From assembly GCF_003288905.1 (NCBI RefSeq), contig NZ_NHYL01000003.1, positions 62,001-126,000 of the forward strand: a stretch of 64,000 bases of DNA, written 5' to 3'. Below the pieces are notes generated by a model. That model did not search any database and was not told the DNA's origin. It saw only the letters and a program-made list of their open reading frames with translations. Numbering within the stretch: the first letter of the stretch is position 1; each line of letters opens with the position of its first letter. The translations under genes and the position numbers were made by a program. Shown piece by piece: positions 19,536-30,236 of the stretch. This DNA comes from Helicobacter sp. 11-8110 (GTDB taxonomy: Bacteria > Campylobacterota > Campylobacteria > Campylobacterales > Helicobacteraceae).

Positions 19536-21632
19536 TTAGCTTTCCCTAAACATACGCCTTGCTAGTCGCTTTGCCTTAATCTCTTCTTCTTCGCGCTTTA
19601 AGGAAGTATAGGTGGTGTTTGTATAATCCTCTAAAATCTTTTGACTATTAATGTTTTTGCCATTAGAAACTAGTTTTTTATATTCTCCATCTTCTTGTAA
19701 TTCGTGAGCATTTGTGTTATCTTCGCTTTGTAAGCGAATGATTCCAAAGAGTTTCTCTGCCAAAGCTTCTTCAAAAACAGGCGTCATCAGCTCTACTCTC
19801 CGCTCCAAATTCCTTGGCATTAAGTCTGCACTTGCAAAATAAATTTGCGGTTTTGCGTGTTTGAAATAATAGATTCTAGCGTGTTCTAAATATTTGCCCA
19901 CAATAGAGATAACACGGATATTTTCACTCACTCCTTTTACCTTTGGCTTCAAACAACAAATCCCTCTCACAATCAAATCAATCTTTACACCTGCATTAGA
20001 AGCCTTATAAAGCGCCACAATCACATCGGTATCCACAATAGAGTTTGCTTTTAAGATAATTCTCCCTTCACTTCCTTTTTTGGCTTCATTTTCAATGAGT
20101 TCTATAATTTTGGGCTTAATTTGCAAAGGTGCTGCAAGTAGCGTATTAAGCCTTGATTTATGAGAAAAACCAGAAAGATTATGAAAAAATTTCGTCGCAT
20201 CTTGCGTAAATTCTTTTTTAGAAGTCATATAACTAATATCTGTGTAAATTTTTGCACTGCTTGTATTGTAATTTCCTGTGCTTAAATGCACATATTCACG
20301 CAATTCTTTACCTATGCTTTTTATCACTAAAGCAATCTTAGCATGCACTTTTAGCCCAGGGACTCCATAAATCACATGCGCACCTGCCCCTTCTAATGCC
20401 TTAGCCCAATGCAAATTATTTTCCTCATCAAAACGCGCCTTTAGCTCCACTAATGCTGTTACTTGTTTGCCATTTTCAGCCGCTTCAATTAGCGCTTTAA
20501 CTATGGGTGAATTTTTGCCCACACGATAAAGTGTCATGCGAATCGAAAATACATCAGGATCTTTTGCGGCACTTTGGATAAAATTCACCACAGGATCAAA
20601 ACTCTCATAAGGCTGAAAAGATAACACATCTTGAGTATCTAAAATCGAAAAAATATTGGCATTAGGATCAAGTGGAGGCAGAATCTTTGGTGTATAATTT
20701 GGAAAGGTGAGTTGTGCAAAATTCTTGTTTCCTACAATTTCCCACAGAATATTAGAATTCATCGGTAACTCACATTCATAAATATCTTCACTAGAAACAG
20801 GAATATAATTAGTAATAAAACGCTTTAATTCTTCATCTTTGGTTTTAGCAATTTCTAATCGAATAATTTCTCCTTTACGCCTTGATTTCAATCCCTCTGT
20901 CATTAGCGCCATGAAGTCATCACCCTCTTCTTCCTCAATTTCCATATCAGCATTTCTTGTAACTCTAAAAGCTGTCCAACTAAGCACCGAAAATCCAGGA
21001 AATAACTCACTAGTAAATTCAGCCACAACACTATCTGTTAGCACATAAGTGTCTCCTAGCTTAATAAATCCAGGAAGCATTCTTGAAATGCGCGTCATTC
21101 CAAATTTAATTTCATTGGGATTATCAAGGCTTTGGAGTTTGAGTGCTAACACATAACTAAGATTATTCAAATGTGGAAAAGGGTGTGTTGCATCAACCGC
21201 GATAGGAACAACAATAGGATAAAGATGATTCATAAAATAATCTTGCAATTGTTTTTGTTGCTCTTTGTTTGTTTCTTTATAAGTTTTAATGCAAAGCCCA
21301 AGCTTATTTAAGGATTCTTTGATTTCAAAATAACATGTTTCTAAAAGTTTTTTTTCTTTTTTGAGATAGCCTCGAATCTCCTCTAATTGCTCTTTTGGCG
21401 TAAGCCTATCTGCCCCACTTTCTGTGATTCTAGCAGCATAAAGTCGCTTTAATCCAGCCACTCTCACCATATAAAATTCATCTAAATTTGTCCCATAAAT
21501 TGCGATAAATTTTAAACGCTCCAAAAGCGGATTATTTGGGTTTTGCGCTTCACTCAAAACACGTGTATTAAACCGCAACCAAGATAATTCACGATTAATA
21601 AAATTGCTTGATTCTTTTAATTGAATAGACAT
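19536..21632 (-). CDS. ppk: Polyphosphate kinase 1
   Basis: Makes long-chain polyphosphate reversibly from ATP. The 698 residues have the Ppk1 order of domains: an N-terminal helical domain starting NFINRELSWLRFN, then the PLD-like catalytic halves. These include KVHAKIALV, whose histidine is the likely phospho-acceptor, and HLSTGNYN. In H. pylori ppk also neighbours pyrD and the genes that follow. An exopolyphosphatase-family gene lies about 14 kb away. Confidence 0.96.
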   Translation of the reverse strand: MSIQLKESSNFINRELSWLRFNTRVLSEAQNPNNPLLERLKFIAIYGTNLDEFYMVRVAGLKRLYAARITESGADRLTPKEQLEEIRGYLKKEKKLLETCYFEIKESLNKLGLCIKTYKETNKEQQKQLQDYFMNHLYPIVVPIAVDATHPFPHLNNLSYVLALKLQSLDNPNEIKFGMTRISRMLPGFIKLGDTYVLTDSVVAEFTSELFPGFSVLSWTAFRVTRNADMEIEEEEGDDFMALMTEGLKSRRKGEIIRLEIAKTKDEELKRFITNYIPVSSEDIYECELPMNSNILWEIVGNKNFAQLTFPNYTPKILPPLDPNANIFSILDTQDVLSFQPYESFDPVVNFIQSAAKDPDVFSIRMTLYRVGKNSPIVKALIEAAENGKQVTALVELKARFDEENNLHWAKALEGAGAHVIYGVPGLKVHAKIALVIKSIGKELREYVHLSTGNYNTSSAKIYTDISYMTSKKEFTQDATKFFHNLSGFSHKSRLNTLLAAPLQIKPKIIELIENEAKKGSEGRIILKANSIVDTDVIVALYKASNAGVKIDLIVRGICCLKPKVKGVSENIRVISIVGKYLEHARIYYFKHAKPQIYFASADLMPRNLERRVELMTPVFEEALAEKLFGIIRLQSEDNTNAHELQEDGEYKKLVSNGKNINSQKILEDYTNTTYTSLKREEEEIKAKRLARRMFRES

Positions 21633-21922
21633 TATAAGCCCCTTTATTCTTTATTATAATTATACCCTAGCCACTTAAAAAATTTTATCAATTTCCCAAT
21701 AAATAATACCCTTGATTAGAATTTTCCCATAAATCTACCCAATTAAATATCAAAATTTTGGAATCTTTTTGCAAAATCAACCAATATCTTGCAAATCACA
21801 AAATAAATTGGCAAAAAACAATTGTAGAATCGCAACAAAAAATAATGGAGTGTTATTATAAATTTTAACTACGATAATTTAAAAGAGACTTTCTGGGGCG
21901 TTTAAATATATTTTCTTACTCT
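21633..21922. other. AT-rich spacer between ppk and the pyrD-yggS operon end
   Basis: In these 290 bases I see no ORF of note, tRNA or convincing terminator. TATAAT-like words near 21650-21656 could be the minus-strand ppk promoter. Nothing else can be supported. Confidence 0.3.
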
Positions 21923-22597
21923 TTATTTAAAAAGAGTGCTTCCAAGTCTCACGCAATTGCTTCCACATTGAATTGCTAATTCAAAATCTCCACTCATTCC
22001 CATACTTAAAGTATTAGCACCAAAACTTTGAAGTTTTTCAAATAAAGCCTGTGTTATCTCAAAGCTTTTTTGGATTAACCGATGGTCTTCTGAATGCGCT
22101 CCAATACTCATTAGCCCACAAAGTTTAATATTAGGACATTCTTCTAAAATTTGATGATAAATTTCTATTGCTTCTTCGGGCATAACACCACTTTTGGTAG
22201 ATTCTTTAGCGCTATTGATTTGCAAGAGTGTCTTTAAATGGATATCTTCTTGCTCTAATTTCTTTTGAAGTTGTTTGGCTAAATCCAAAGAATGCAAACT
22301 ATGGAACATAAAAGGTTTTAACTTTAAAAGTGCATTAATTTTATTGCTTTGGAGATTGCCAATAAAATGCCACTCTAGCGGTAGTAATTCTAAAGTGCTA
22401 GATTTTTGAGTTAAATCTTGCACTTTATTTTCCCCAAAAGCCCTTTGTCCACATTCATACAAAGCTTGTATTTCCTGAGTGGTAGAATATTTGCTCACCG
22501 CAACAAGCCTCACAATCCTATGTCTATCAACTGCAATTCTAGCTTTTTCTATTTTTTCAATAGCGTTAATTAAATTTTCTTTAAAATCTTGCATCAC
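21923..22597 (-). CDS. YggS/PLPBP-family PLP homeostasis protein
   Basis: A 224-residue single-domain alanine-racemase-like barrel. The PLP lysine is K36 in VAVSKYSTT, followed by AFGENKVQDL and WHFIGNLQSNK. The phosphate-binding region is GMSGDFELAIQCG near the C-terminus. Family members carry PLP and influence amino-acid and B6 pools without a known reaction. It is the last gene of the operon, 6 bases after rseP. Confidence 0.9.
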   Translation of the reverse strand: MMQDFKENLINAIEKIEKARIAVDRHRIVRLVAVSKYSTTQEIQALYECGQRAFGENKVQDLTQKSSTLELLPLEWHFIGNLQSNKINALLKLKPFMFHSLHSLDLAKQLQKKLEQEDIHLKTLLQINSAKESTKSGVMPEEAIEIYHQILEECPNIKLCGLMSIGAHSEDHRLIQKSFEITQALFEKLQSFGANTLSMGMSGDFELAIQCGSNCVRLGSTLFK

Positions 22598-22603
22598 TTT
22601 CCT

Positions 22604-23674
22604 TTAAAAAGGCATGGTTCCATTTATAATACGAACAACATCATTGTATAATCCAAGCCCCATAAGCCCAAATAAAATAACCCAACCTGCTAGTGTTAAA
22701 CGATAGATAGCATTAAGACTTGGAATCTTTTTGGTTATCATCTCATAAAGAGTAAAAACAATATGCCCCCCATCTAATGCCGGAATAGGCAAAAGATTTA
22801 AGATTCCCAAATTCACAGATATTAAAGCTGTGAAAGTTAAAAGGGTAACAATTCCTAACTCCGTTGCCTTTTTAGTAATAGAGACAATTGAAACAACCCC
22901 TCCTACTTCACTAAAAGGCACAACTCCAAAAATAATTTTCTCTAAACCTTGCAAAATAAGGGTGCTAGCTTGGAGAGTTTGAGAGAAGGCATAAGAAATA
23001 CTCTCAAGTGGAGAATATGAAATTTTGCGTATTTCATTAGCTGCAATGATGCCAATTAGGGGGCGTGAAATTTCCTCGCCAAAAATATTTTTACTCTGCC
23101 CAAGCTTAGGAATTAAAGTTGTATTTTGTGTTTGTAAATCACGCACAAAAGTAATCTCCAATACACCCGCAGAAGATTCTACCACCCTATTTAGCTTATC
23201 CCAAGTCTTAATACTTTCTCCATTAATGGCAATAATCTCATCACCTGCTTGCAAACCAGCCTTACTTGCAGGCATGTCTTCTTGCACTTTTCCGATAATA
23301 GGAGCTAACTCATTTTGCCCTATTAACGCAATAGTTATATAAAGCAAAAAAGCCAAAAAAAGATTAAAAAACGATCCTGCTGCCAAAATAATTAATCTCT
23401 TATACGCAGCAATCCCATAAAGACTATCTTTGTCATAATTACGATTCTTGGGATCAATGTCGCTTTGCCCTTTGAGCTGAACAAAGCCACCAAGCGGAAT
23501 AGGTCGCAAAGAGTATTCAGTTTCCCCAATTTGCTTTTTCCATAGTTTTTGACTTCCAAAACCAATACTAAAAGCCTCAACCTTTACTCCAAAAAGCTTT
23601 GCAGCTAAAAAATGTCCTAATTCATGAAAAAACACCAAAAAAGCTAGGACAAGAATCGAACCAATAAAACCCAT
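22604..23674 (-). CDS. rseP: Site-2 intramembrane metalloprotease (RseP family)
   Basis: A 356-residue M50 protease. The zinc motif HELGH is in the first membrane helix (FFHELGHFLAAK), and the third ligand is in ALDGGHIVF near the C-terminus. A single PDZ domain (about 115-200) with AGLQAGDEIIAING sits between. E. coli-type RseP has two PDZ domains, so this is the shorter form. Its substrate here is unknown. It lies 3 bases after pgsA. Confidence 0.92.
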   Translation of the reverse strand: MGFIGSILVLAFLVFFHELGHFLAAKLFGVKVEAFSIGFGSQKLWKKQIGETEYSLRPIPLGGFVQLKGQSDIDPKNRNYDKDSLYGIAAYKRLIILAAGSFFNLFLAFLLYITIALIGQNELAPIIGKVQEDMPASKAGLQAGDEIIAINGESIKTWDKLNRVVESSAGVLEITFVRDLQTQNTTLIPKLGQSKNIFGEEISRPLIGIIAANEIRKISYSPLESISYAFSQTLQASTLILQGLEKIIFGVVPFSEVGGVVSIVSITKKATELGIVTLLTFTALISVNLGILNLLPIPALDGGHIVFTLYEMITKKIPSLNAIYRLTLAGWVILFGLMGLGLYNDVVRIINGTMPF

Positions 23675-23677
23675 ATT

Positions 23678-24220
23678 TTACCTTGTTTTTGTATAAGATC
23701 TAGCGTAGTCATAACCCGAATAAAGCGTGATAATCACAGCAAGCCATAAAGTAGCGTTTGCAAAAGAATAATCCATCAGCAAAAAAGCAATCGCAGTAAT
23801 CTGTAGCCCTGTTTTATATTTTCCAAGATTAGATGCAGCCACTTTCAAACCCTTTGCAGCAGCAACAACTCTAAGCCCTGTGATAAAAAATTCTCTCCCT
23901 AAAATCAAAAAAACAGCCCAAACATTAACCCTATCAATCACCAAAAGCCCAATAAAAGCTGCAAGCATTAAAAGCTTATCAGCTAGGGGATCAAAAATCT
24001 CCCCAAAAAGACTTGTAACTTCAAAGTTTCTAGCAATAAAACCATCAAAAAAATCTGTAATACTTGCGACACAAAAAAGCAAACAAGCAAGATAATTCAC
24101 CCAAGTAGGATGAATTGAAGGCGGTAGCAACTCCCAACCATAGAGCAAAACAGCTAAAAGCAAAACAGCAAAACAAATTCTAAGGGCTGTTAAAAGATTT
24201 GGAAGACTTTTAAGATTCAT
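23678..24220 (-). CDS. pgsA: Phosphatidylglycerophosphate synthase
   Basis: Transfers the phosphatidyl group from CDP-diacylglycerol to glycerol-3-phosphate. The CDP-alcohol phosphotransferase motif is complete: an aspartate pair in ITDFFDGFIAR, then SLFGEIFDPLADK. About five hydrophobic helices in 180 residues fit the family. The start codon shares a base with the stop of the SDR gene. Confidence 0.93.
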   Translation of the reverse strand: MNLKSLPNLLTALRICFAVLLLAVLLYGWELLPPSIHPTWVNYLACLLFCVASITDFFDGFIARNFEVTSLFGEIFDPLADKLLMLAAFIGLLVIDRVNVWAVFLILGREFFITGLRVVAAAKGLKVAASNLGKYKTGLQITAIAFLLMDYSFANATLWLAVIITLYSGYDYARSYTKTR

Positions 24221-25002
24221 TATTTAAAACTTGTTCCCCCATCAATTACAATTGTTTGTCCTGTGAGCCAAGCACTAGAAGAATCATCACATAAAAACAA
24301 ACAAGCCCCTGCAATATCTTCAGGTTTTCCCATACGCCCAAGCGGACTTTGCGATTCTACAGCTGCCTTAATTTCTGCATAATCTGGAAAGGCTTTGAGG
24401 GCATCTGTATCAATAGGACCACCACTTACTGCATTTACGCGAATATTATATTCACCAAGCTCCATTGCTGCATATTTCACCATAGTCTCCACGGCATTTT
24501 TAGAATTTCCATGCCCTGCATAATTTGGCATATACACAAGATTTCCTGTGGAACTAAGAGAAATAATGCTTCCACCACCCACTTTTTGCATTCGCTTTGC
24601 AGCTTCTTGCGCACCTACAACAAAAGCAAGAACCGTTGCAGTATAAATATTATTTAGTCCCTTTGGTTTAAGACGCATAAAAGGAGCAAAACCACCCACC
24701 ACACTTTTACCATAAATAATTGCATTACTGATAAAAAAATCCACTCTCTCAAAATCTTCATCAATCCTTACAAACAAATCCTTATAAGTCTCTGGCTCTA
24801 AAACATTCAATGGATAAGCCTTGATTTTAACTTGATATTTAGATTCCACATCAGCAATAATTCTCTGTGCTTCTTCTTCATTTTTATTATAAGTAAAGGC
24901 AATATTGACACCATTTTGCGCAAAACGATATAAAATCGCTTTGCCAATGCCACGCGTTGCTCCACTAATCACTAAAGTCTTATTTTTCATATTTTCACTC
25001 AT
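24220..25002 (-). CDS. SDR-family enoyl-ACP reductase-like protein (FabL type)
   Basis: A 260-residue short-chain dehydrogenase with the cofactor loop GATRGIG at 14-20. The catalytic pair is Y161 and K168 in NYAGHGNSK, a Y-x6-K spacing as in enoyl-ACP reductases, not the Y-x3-K of hydroxysteroid dehydrogenases and FabG. The following [17 protein letters not shown] closely resembles B. subtilis FabL. H. pylori orthologues are often annotated as 7-alpha-hydroxysteroid dehydrogenase, which the spacing argues against. It overlaps dapA by 4 bases. Next to pgsA, a role in membrane lipid synthesis is plausible. Confidence 0.8.
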   Translation of the reverse strand: MSENMKNKTLVISGATRGIGKAILYRFAQNGVNIAFTYNKNEEEAQRIIADVESKYQVKIKAYPLNVLEPETYKDLFVRIDEDFERVDFFISNAIIYGKSVVGGFAPFMRLKPKGLNNIYTATVLAFVVGAQEAAKRMQKVGGGSIISLSSTGNLVYMPNYAGHGNSKNAVETMVKYAAMELGEYNIRVNAVSGGPIDTDALKAFPDYAEIKAAVESQSPLGRMGKPEDIAGACLFLCDDSSSAWLTGQTIVIDGGTSFK

Positions 25003-25913
25003 TTTACCACCTCATATTGCATTAAAATTTGCTCTAAATACTTAAGATTTTCTGCACTTGGAGAGACAAGAGGCAAACGATATTCTAAGGTTTTTAACAA
25101 TCCGCTTAAATACATTGCAGCTTTAATAGGAATAGGATTGCTCTCCACAAAAAGTGCTTTATTAATCCTATAAAGCTCATTGCTTAAAACATAGGCTTTT
25201 TGATAATCTAAATCACTTAAGATGCTATGTGTTAGGGTAGCAATTTTATCAGGTAAGAGATTAGAAGTTACCGAAATAACTCCTTTAGCTCCACAACAAA
25301 GAATAGGATAATTAATCACATCATCACCACTAACCACAATCAAATCTTTTTGATTCACATTTAAATCTATCACTTTTTCAAGATTCCCACCGGCTTCTTT
25401 GACACCATAAATATTTTTAACATCCTTAAAAAGTTGCAATATTGTAGTGTTTTCAAGACTTACACCCGTGCGACTTGGAACATTATAAAGCATTAATGGG
25501 ATAGAAATTGCTCCAGCTACACTCTTATAGTGCTGATAAAGCCCTTCTTGAGTTGGTTTATTGTAATAAGGTGTAACACATAAGATTCCATCAGCACCAC
25601 TAGCTTGTGCAAATTTTGCCAATTCAATAGCCTCTTGTGTAGAATTACTCCCTGCTCCTGCTAATACCTTAATATTTTTGCCATTTAATCGATTTTTTTT
25701 GGCAACACTAAGTGCAACCTCAATACACTCTCTGTGTTCTTGATGGCTTAATGTTGCTGATTCTCCTGTTGTTCCAACAGGCACAATCACATCAATACCA
25801 TAATTAATTTGCCTTTGAATAAGATTCTCATAAGTCTCTAAATCAAGCTTTCCATTTTTAAAAGGTGTAACAAGCGCGGTCATCGCACCTATGATTGTTT
25901 CTTCTACTTGCAT
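24999..25913 (-). CDS. dapA: 4-hydroxy-tetrahydrodipicolinate synthase
   Basis: Condenses pyruvate with aspartate semialdehyde in lysine/diaminopimelate synthesis. The 304-residue aldolase barrel has [14 protein letters not shown], the tyrosine motif YNVPSRTG, and the Schiff-base lysine in YGVKEAGGN. It starts 7 bases after the M16 peptidase gene and overlaps the SDR gene. Confidence 0.95.
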   Translation of the reverse strand: MQVEETIIGAMTALVTPFKNGKLDLETYENLIQRQINYGIDVIVPVGTTGESATLSHQEHRECIEVALSVAKKNRLNGKNIKVLAGAGSNSTQEAIELAKFAQASGADGILCVTPYYNKPTQEGLYQHYKSVAGAISIPLMLYNVPSRTGVSLENTTILQLFKDVKNIYGVKEAGGNLEKVIDLNVNQKDLIVVSGDDVINYPILCCGAKGVISVTSNLLPDKIATLTHSILSDLDYQKAYVLSNELYRINKALFVESNPIPIKAAMYLSGLLKTLEYRLPLVSPSAENLKYLEQILMQYEVVK

Positions 25914-25920
25914 ATTTCTC

Positions 25921-27231
25921 TCACTTTTGTAAAGTCATAATGGTGGCGTTATTGAGGATAAAATATTCATTTACCACCCTAATAATATCTTCCAAACTCA
26001 AAGCTTCAAAGTTTTTCTCAAAATCAAGCAAAGTCTGCAAATCCCCCCTAGCTATGTAAGAACCAAAGAGATTAGCAACACCACTACTTGATTCTAACTC
26101 ATAAAGAAAATTTGCACGCATATTGATTTTAACTTTATCTAGCTCACTTTGCTTAAGTTTGCCCTGCTTAATAAGTTCAATTTGAGCCAAGACTTCCTTT
26201 TGGATTTTATCCAAACTTACTTCAGAGTTTGCTAAAGCCATTATAATAAAAACTCCTTCATCTACCAAATCCATATTATAAGTATAAATTTCAGCTGCAA
26301 GTCTCTTTTTATCTACAATAACACTCGACAAAACACTGCTTTTACCACCACTTAAAATCTCACTTAAAGCACTAAGGGCGATTTGATCTTTGTGATTAAA
26401 AGGCGGAATCTTATAAGCAATAGAAAGAATTTCAACCTCAGTTTGCTTATGCACGCTAGCTTGACGCAAACCATCTTGTTTTGGTTCTATGGTATGGACT
26501 TTGGGTATTTCAAATCCTGTGTTTGGAATTTTTTCAAAATGTTTTTTTACTGCTTTTAGAGCCTCATTTACCTCAATATCCCCTGCAATTACAATGCTTG
26601 CATTTTTGGGCTGATAATAAGTCTTGTGAAATGCCCTAATGTCTTCAATACTCCAATTTCTAATATCATCCATAAAGCCAATTGGAGTCCAATGATAAGG
26701 GTGATAAACATAAGCAGTATTAAAAAGCCTAAAATACAAATAACCCATAGGATTATTATCTGTGCGCCACAATCTCTCTTCAGCTACCACATTACGCTCT
26801 GGCTGAAATTCCTCATCGCTTAAATTGAGATTCTGCATCAATTCTGCAAAAAGCTCTAAGCTTTTATCTAAATTTTGAGTGCTCGATTTAATATAGTAAT
26901 GCGTATAATCAAAGCCTGTAGAAGCATTTGTACTACCACCAAAGCTTTTAATGATTTTATCAAATTCACCTGCTTTTAGATTCTTAGTTGATTTAAAATT
27001 CAAATGCTCTAACATATGAGCAATTCCACTTTTTCCCATTGTTTCATTGCGACTACCTACTTTATAAAAAATATCAGTTGTAATAACATTGCTTTGATTA
27101 TTAAGTGGGATAATATACACTTCTAAACCATTTTCAAGCACTGATTTATGATATTTTGGAAGAACTGAATTTTGCGCCATTAAAACTCCTATAAAACAAA
27201 CAAATAAAATTAAAACTCTAAATATTTTCAT
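25921..27231 (-). CDS. M16 zinc peptidase, exported
   Basis: A 436-residue pitrilysin-family protein with a signal peptide (about 1-19, ending LMAQ). The inverted zinc motif HMLEH is at residues 72-76. The downstream glutamate ligand lies in the VVAEERLWR helix. A second, non-catalytic M16 lobe fills the C-terminal half. It is probably periplasmic. The H. pylori orthologue lies in the same pyrD-dapA context. Its start overlaps the pyrD stop by 4 bases. Substrates are unknown. Confidence 0.88.
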   Translation of the reverse strand: MKIFRVLILFVCFIGVLMAQNSVLPKYHKSVLENGLEVYIIPLNNQSNVITTDIFYKVGSRNETMGKSGIAHMLEHLNFKSTKNLKAGEFDKIIKSFGGSTNASTGFDYTHYYIKSSTQNLDKSLELFAELMQNLNLSDEEFQPERNVVAEERLWRTDNNPMGYLYFRLFNTAYVYHPYHWTPIGFMDDIRNWSIEDIRAFHKTYYQPKNASIVIAGDIEVNEALKAVKKHFEKIPNTGFEIPKVHTIEPKQDGLRQASVHKQTEVEILSIAYKIPPFNHKDQIALSALSEILSGGKSSVLSSVIVDKKRLAAEIYTYNMDLVDEGVFIIMALANSEVSLDKIQKEVLAQIELIKQGKLKQSELDKVKINMRANFLYELESSSGVANLFGSYIARGDLQTLLDFEKNFEALSLEDIIRVVNEYFILNNATIMTLQK

Positions 27232-28283
27232 AGATTAATACCTACTGCATCTTGAATATTTAAAAAGCCTTTTGATTCAAGGATTTGTGTCAATTCTTCA
27301 TTGATTTTTTTAACAAGCATAGGTCCCTCAAAAATCAAGGCAGAATAAATTTGCACAAGGTTTGCCCCAAAAGCAATCCGTTCAAAAGCTTCTTGCGCAC
27401 TTGAAATCCCCCCTACACTAATAAGCGTTATTTTTTTAGCATAAACTTTAGCAATTTGCTTTAGAATCTCTTTGCTTTTTTGAGTAAGAACTCTACCGCT
27501 TAAACCACCTTTTTCTTTGGGATTTGAAACCAATGAATAATCCAAAGTTGTATTGGTTGCAATGATTCCTTTAGCACCATTTTGGATAGCCACTTCTGTT
27601 AGCTTCAAAATAGAATCAATCTCTAAATCAGGCGCAATTTTTAGGTAAATAGGCTTAGAGTAGATTTCACAAAGCTTCAAAAAAAGCTCTTTAATAAAAG
27701 TTTCATTTTGCAAATCTCGCAAATTTGGCGTATTGGGCGAACTAATATTCACACTTAAATAATCTGTGCAATTTACAAATCTCTTAGCCAACAAAAGATA
27801 ATCATCCAGTGCTTTTTCTTGTGGAGTAATTTTGTTTTTGCCAATATTCATTCCAAGCGGAATTGCAAAGGGATAGAGTTTGTCCAAACGAGTAGCAACC
27901 ATCTCTGCTCCTTCATTATTAAAGCCCATTGCATTTTGAATCGATTCTTCTTGAATATGTCGCCAAAGGCGAGGCTTTTCATTACCCTCTTGAGGATTTG
28001 GAGTAACTGCGCCAAGCTCCAAGTGAGAAAATCCAAGCGCACAGAGTGCTGGAATCATAGTAGCATTTTTATCAAAACCTGCAGCCAAGCCCACAGGATT
28101 ATAAAAGGAAATGCCATCAATTTTTTGTGCCAAAATAGGATTTTGAAGGCAAGTTTTTTGGGAAAATAAAGGTAAAACTCCCGGAATTTTAGGTGCTAAT
28201 TTAGCCATTTTTTCCACAAAAGAATGCGCCTTTTCTGGATCGCTTTTAAAAATATAGGGGCGAATAGAATGGTAACTAAACAT
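27228..28283 (-). CDS. pyrD: Dihydroorotate dehydrogenase, quinone-linked (class 2)
   Basis: Oxidises dihydroorotate to orotate, passing electrons to the quinone pool. The 351 residues include the class-2 N-terminal extension that docks on the membrane. Also present are NPVGLAAGFDKNA, the serine region NISSPNTPNLRDLQ, and IGVGGISSA-like SVGGISSAQEA near the C-terminus. It is the first gene of a seven-gene operon (pyrD, M16, dapA, SDR, pgsA, rseP, yggS) joined by overlaps or gaps of at most 7 bases. Confidence 0.95.
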   Translation of the reverse strand: MFSYHSIRPYIFKSDPEKAHSFVEKMAKLAPKIPGVLPLFSQKTCLQNPILAQKIDGISFYNPVGLAAGFDKNATMIPALCALGFSHLELGAVTPNPQEGNEKPRLWRHIQEESIQNAMGFNNEGAEMVATRLDKLYPFAIPLGMNIGKNKITPQEKALDDYLLLAKRFVNCTDYLSVNISSPNTPNLRDLQNETFIKELFLKLCEIYSKPIYLKIAPDLEIDSILKLTEVAIQNGAKGIIATNTTLDYSLVSNPKEKGGLSGRVLTQKSKEILKQIAKVYAKKITLISVGGISSAQEAFERIAFGANLVQIYSALIFEGPMLVKKINEELTQILESKGFLNIQDAVGINL

Positions 28284-28460
28284 TATTATCTCTTGTAAAA
28301 TAAAATAATTTTAGAATTGTAGCATTTTTATTTAAATAATTTTTTAAACTTTTTTGGCAGCTTATTTCAAGCAAATCCCATAAATTAAATCTTTTAAATT
28401 CTCAACAAAAAACTTAAAAGATTTAAAAATACTAAAACATTACCTCTATTTCTAAGATTC

Positions 28461-28486
28461 TAAGAAGAAGTTAGAACTTCTTCTTA
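28461..28486 (-). terminator. Hairpin at the 3' end of the chemoreceptor remnant
   Basis: A perfect 12-bp inverted repeat (TAAGAAGAAGTT / AACTTCTTCTTA) with a 2-base centre overlaps the stop codon of the chemoreceptor gene. No long U-run follows, so termination efficiency is uncertain. The rest of the gap to pyrD (28284-28460) is AT-rich and otherwise empty. Confidence 0.5.
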
Positions 28487-30153
28487 TTAACATCTTCTAA
28501 AATATCATTGGCTATTTTATTAACATCTTGAGTAATTACATTAGTATCATTAGCAACCACAACATTATTATGGGTTATTGTCTCTAGTTGAGCCACAGCT
28601 TCGTTAATCTGTCCTACACCTGTAGTTTGCTCACGAATAGATTCGCCCATATCATTCACACCTTGAACTAGAACATTCACATTAGCTTCTATTTCATTGA
28701 GCGATTTACTTGTCCTCTCGGCTAACTTTCTTACTTCATCAGCAACAACTGCAAATCCTCTTCCATGCTCTCCTGCTCTTGCTGCTTCAATGGCTGCATT
28801 TAGTGCTAAAAGGTTAGTTTGATCAACTATATCTTTGATTACTCCTACGATATTTTTAATATCTTCTGCCTGTCTTGTAACTTCCAAAGTTTTATCTGAA
28901 ACATTTTGCATAGATGAGCTTATTTCTTCTATAGCAACCACAGATTGTTGCAAAGAATTAGCCTGCGATTGAGAGCTATCTGTTAGTTTTTGCATCGATT
29001 CTCTTAACTCTTGAGATTGTTTAGCCAAATCTGATGCAAAATTAGCTGATGCCTTAAGTATTGCTTTGATTTCTTCGCCTAATATATTTGTAACAACTTC
29101 AACATCGCCTTGAGTGTTTTTAACTTCAGTAGTAAAATCTAAATTTTTATAGCTATCAAACACTCGTGTGATTTCATTCATATTAGAACCAATTTTGCCT
29201 TGCAAAACATCAAGCATTTTATTTAAAACATTTTTTAATTCAATTAATTGGGGATTAGCAGGATTTTCAATAATTCTTGCTGTTCGATCGCCACTCTCTA
29301 TTGCTTTAGCGGTTTGCGCACTTTGAGCAATTGCTTTTTCATCTTGTATCAATCCCGCTTTAGTTTTTTCTATATTAGTGTTAATGACTTTAGCCATTGA
29401 GCCAAACTCATCATTTGAATTAACCTGAACTAATTGTATATCAGTCTTTTCGTGATTAATATAGGAAAAAACAATAAAATACTCCTTTGAAGAGTATTAA
29501 CACTATTTATTAGATTCTTATAAAACATCAATCATAATGGCAAGAATATTAGTATTGCTACAATAAGTATCGATATACACACCTGTTGAAATCCACATAT
29601 TGTTAGTATTAGGTATCATCTGTGCATACCCAATCTTTTGAGCTTGAATCAACTCTCCATTAGGCAATGGCTTTGAAAATTCAAAACTAATGAATTCCCC
29701 CCCCCCCATTCTCATCTTGTTTTTTTGTACTCTCAAATAATTCTCTTACATAATAAACGCCATTTGGATCCTTTGCATCATAAAGCGACTTTCCAATCAA
29801 ATCTTTTCTTGTCGGATGCGCTACTGGAACATGATCTTTATAAACAAAGAAATACCCTGATTTATCATTTTCAAATCTAAATTTTTCAATGGCTTTTGCG
29901 ATAATAGCTATTTGCGATTTTTCATCCAATCCCCCCACAAGCTCACCAAGAAAATATGCCACACTATCTGTAGCTAACTTTATCTTTTGAGCAACTTCTT
30001 GCTCAATGACAGAATTTAAACTCATAGAAGCTTCATTAGTCATCTTATTTTGATTGAAAAAAATAATACCAATCAACACTCCAAAGCTAATAAAAAACCG
30101 AATGCCAAAATAGATAATTTAAACTTTAAAGAAAATTTATTAAATATAACCAT
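28471..30153 (-). pseudogene. Methyl-accepting chemotaxis protein, sCACHE type, degraded
   Basis: Read right to left: the ATG at 30153 follows AAAGG and gives a normal MCP start (MVIFNKFSLKFKLSILAFG), but the frame breaks at a T6 run (plus-strand A6, 30092-30097). The sensor domain continues in another frame to about 29700 and breaks again at G11 (29697-29707). It then resumes as FISFEFSKPLPNGELIQ...TGVYID and stops at 29518. The second membrane helix and most of HAMP are missing. An intact cytoplasmic domain (ATG 29397, 308 residues) keeps the signalling tip [19 protein letters not shown]. Three lesions make loss of function likely, although the soluble C-terminal part could still be made. 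Confidence 0.8.
29697..29707 (-). repeat. G11 homopolymer in the chemoreceptor sensor domain
   Basis: There are eleven consecutive G on the coding strand (plus-strand C). With 11 the upstream frame ends after ENGGGGIH. With 10 it would run on through GGGEFISFEF into the rest of the sensor domain. This is a classic phase-variable tract, but the other lesions mean a switch alone would not restore the receptor. Confidence 0.9.
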
Positions 30154-30236
30154 CCTTTAAAAAGCTAAAAAACATTCGGCATCCTATAGTATAAATACTT
30201 AAAAATATTATTTAGTTATAAATTTAAAACATTAAA

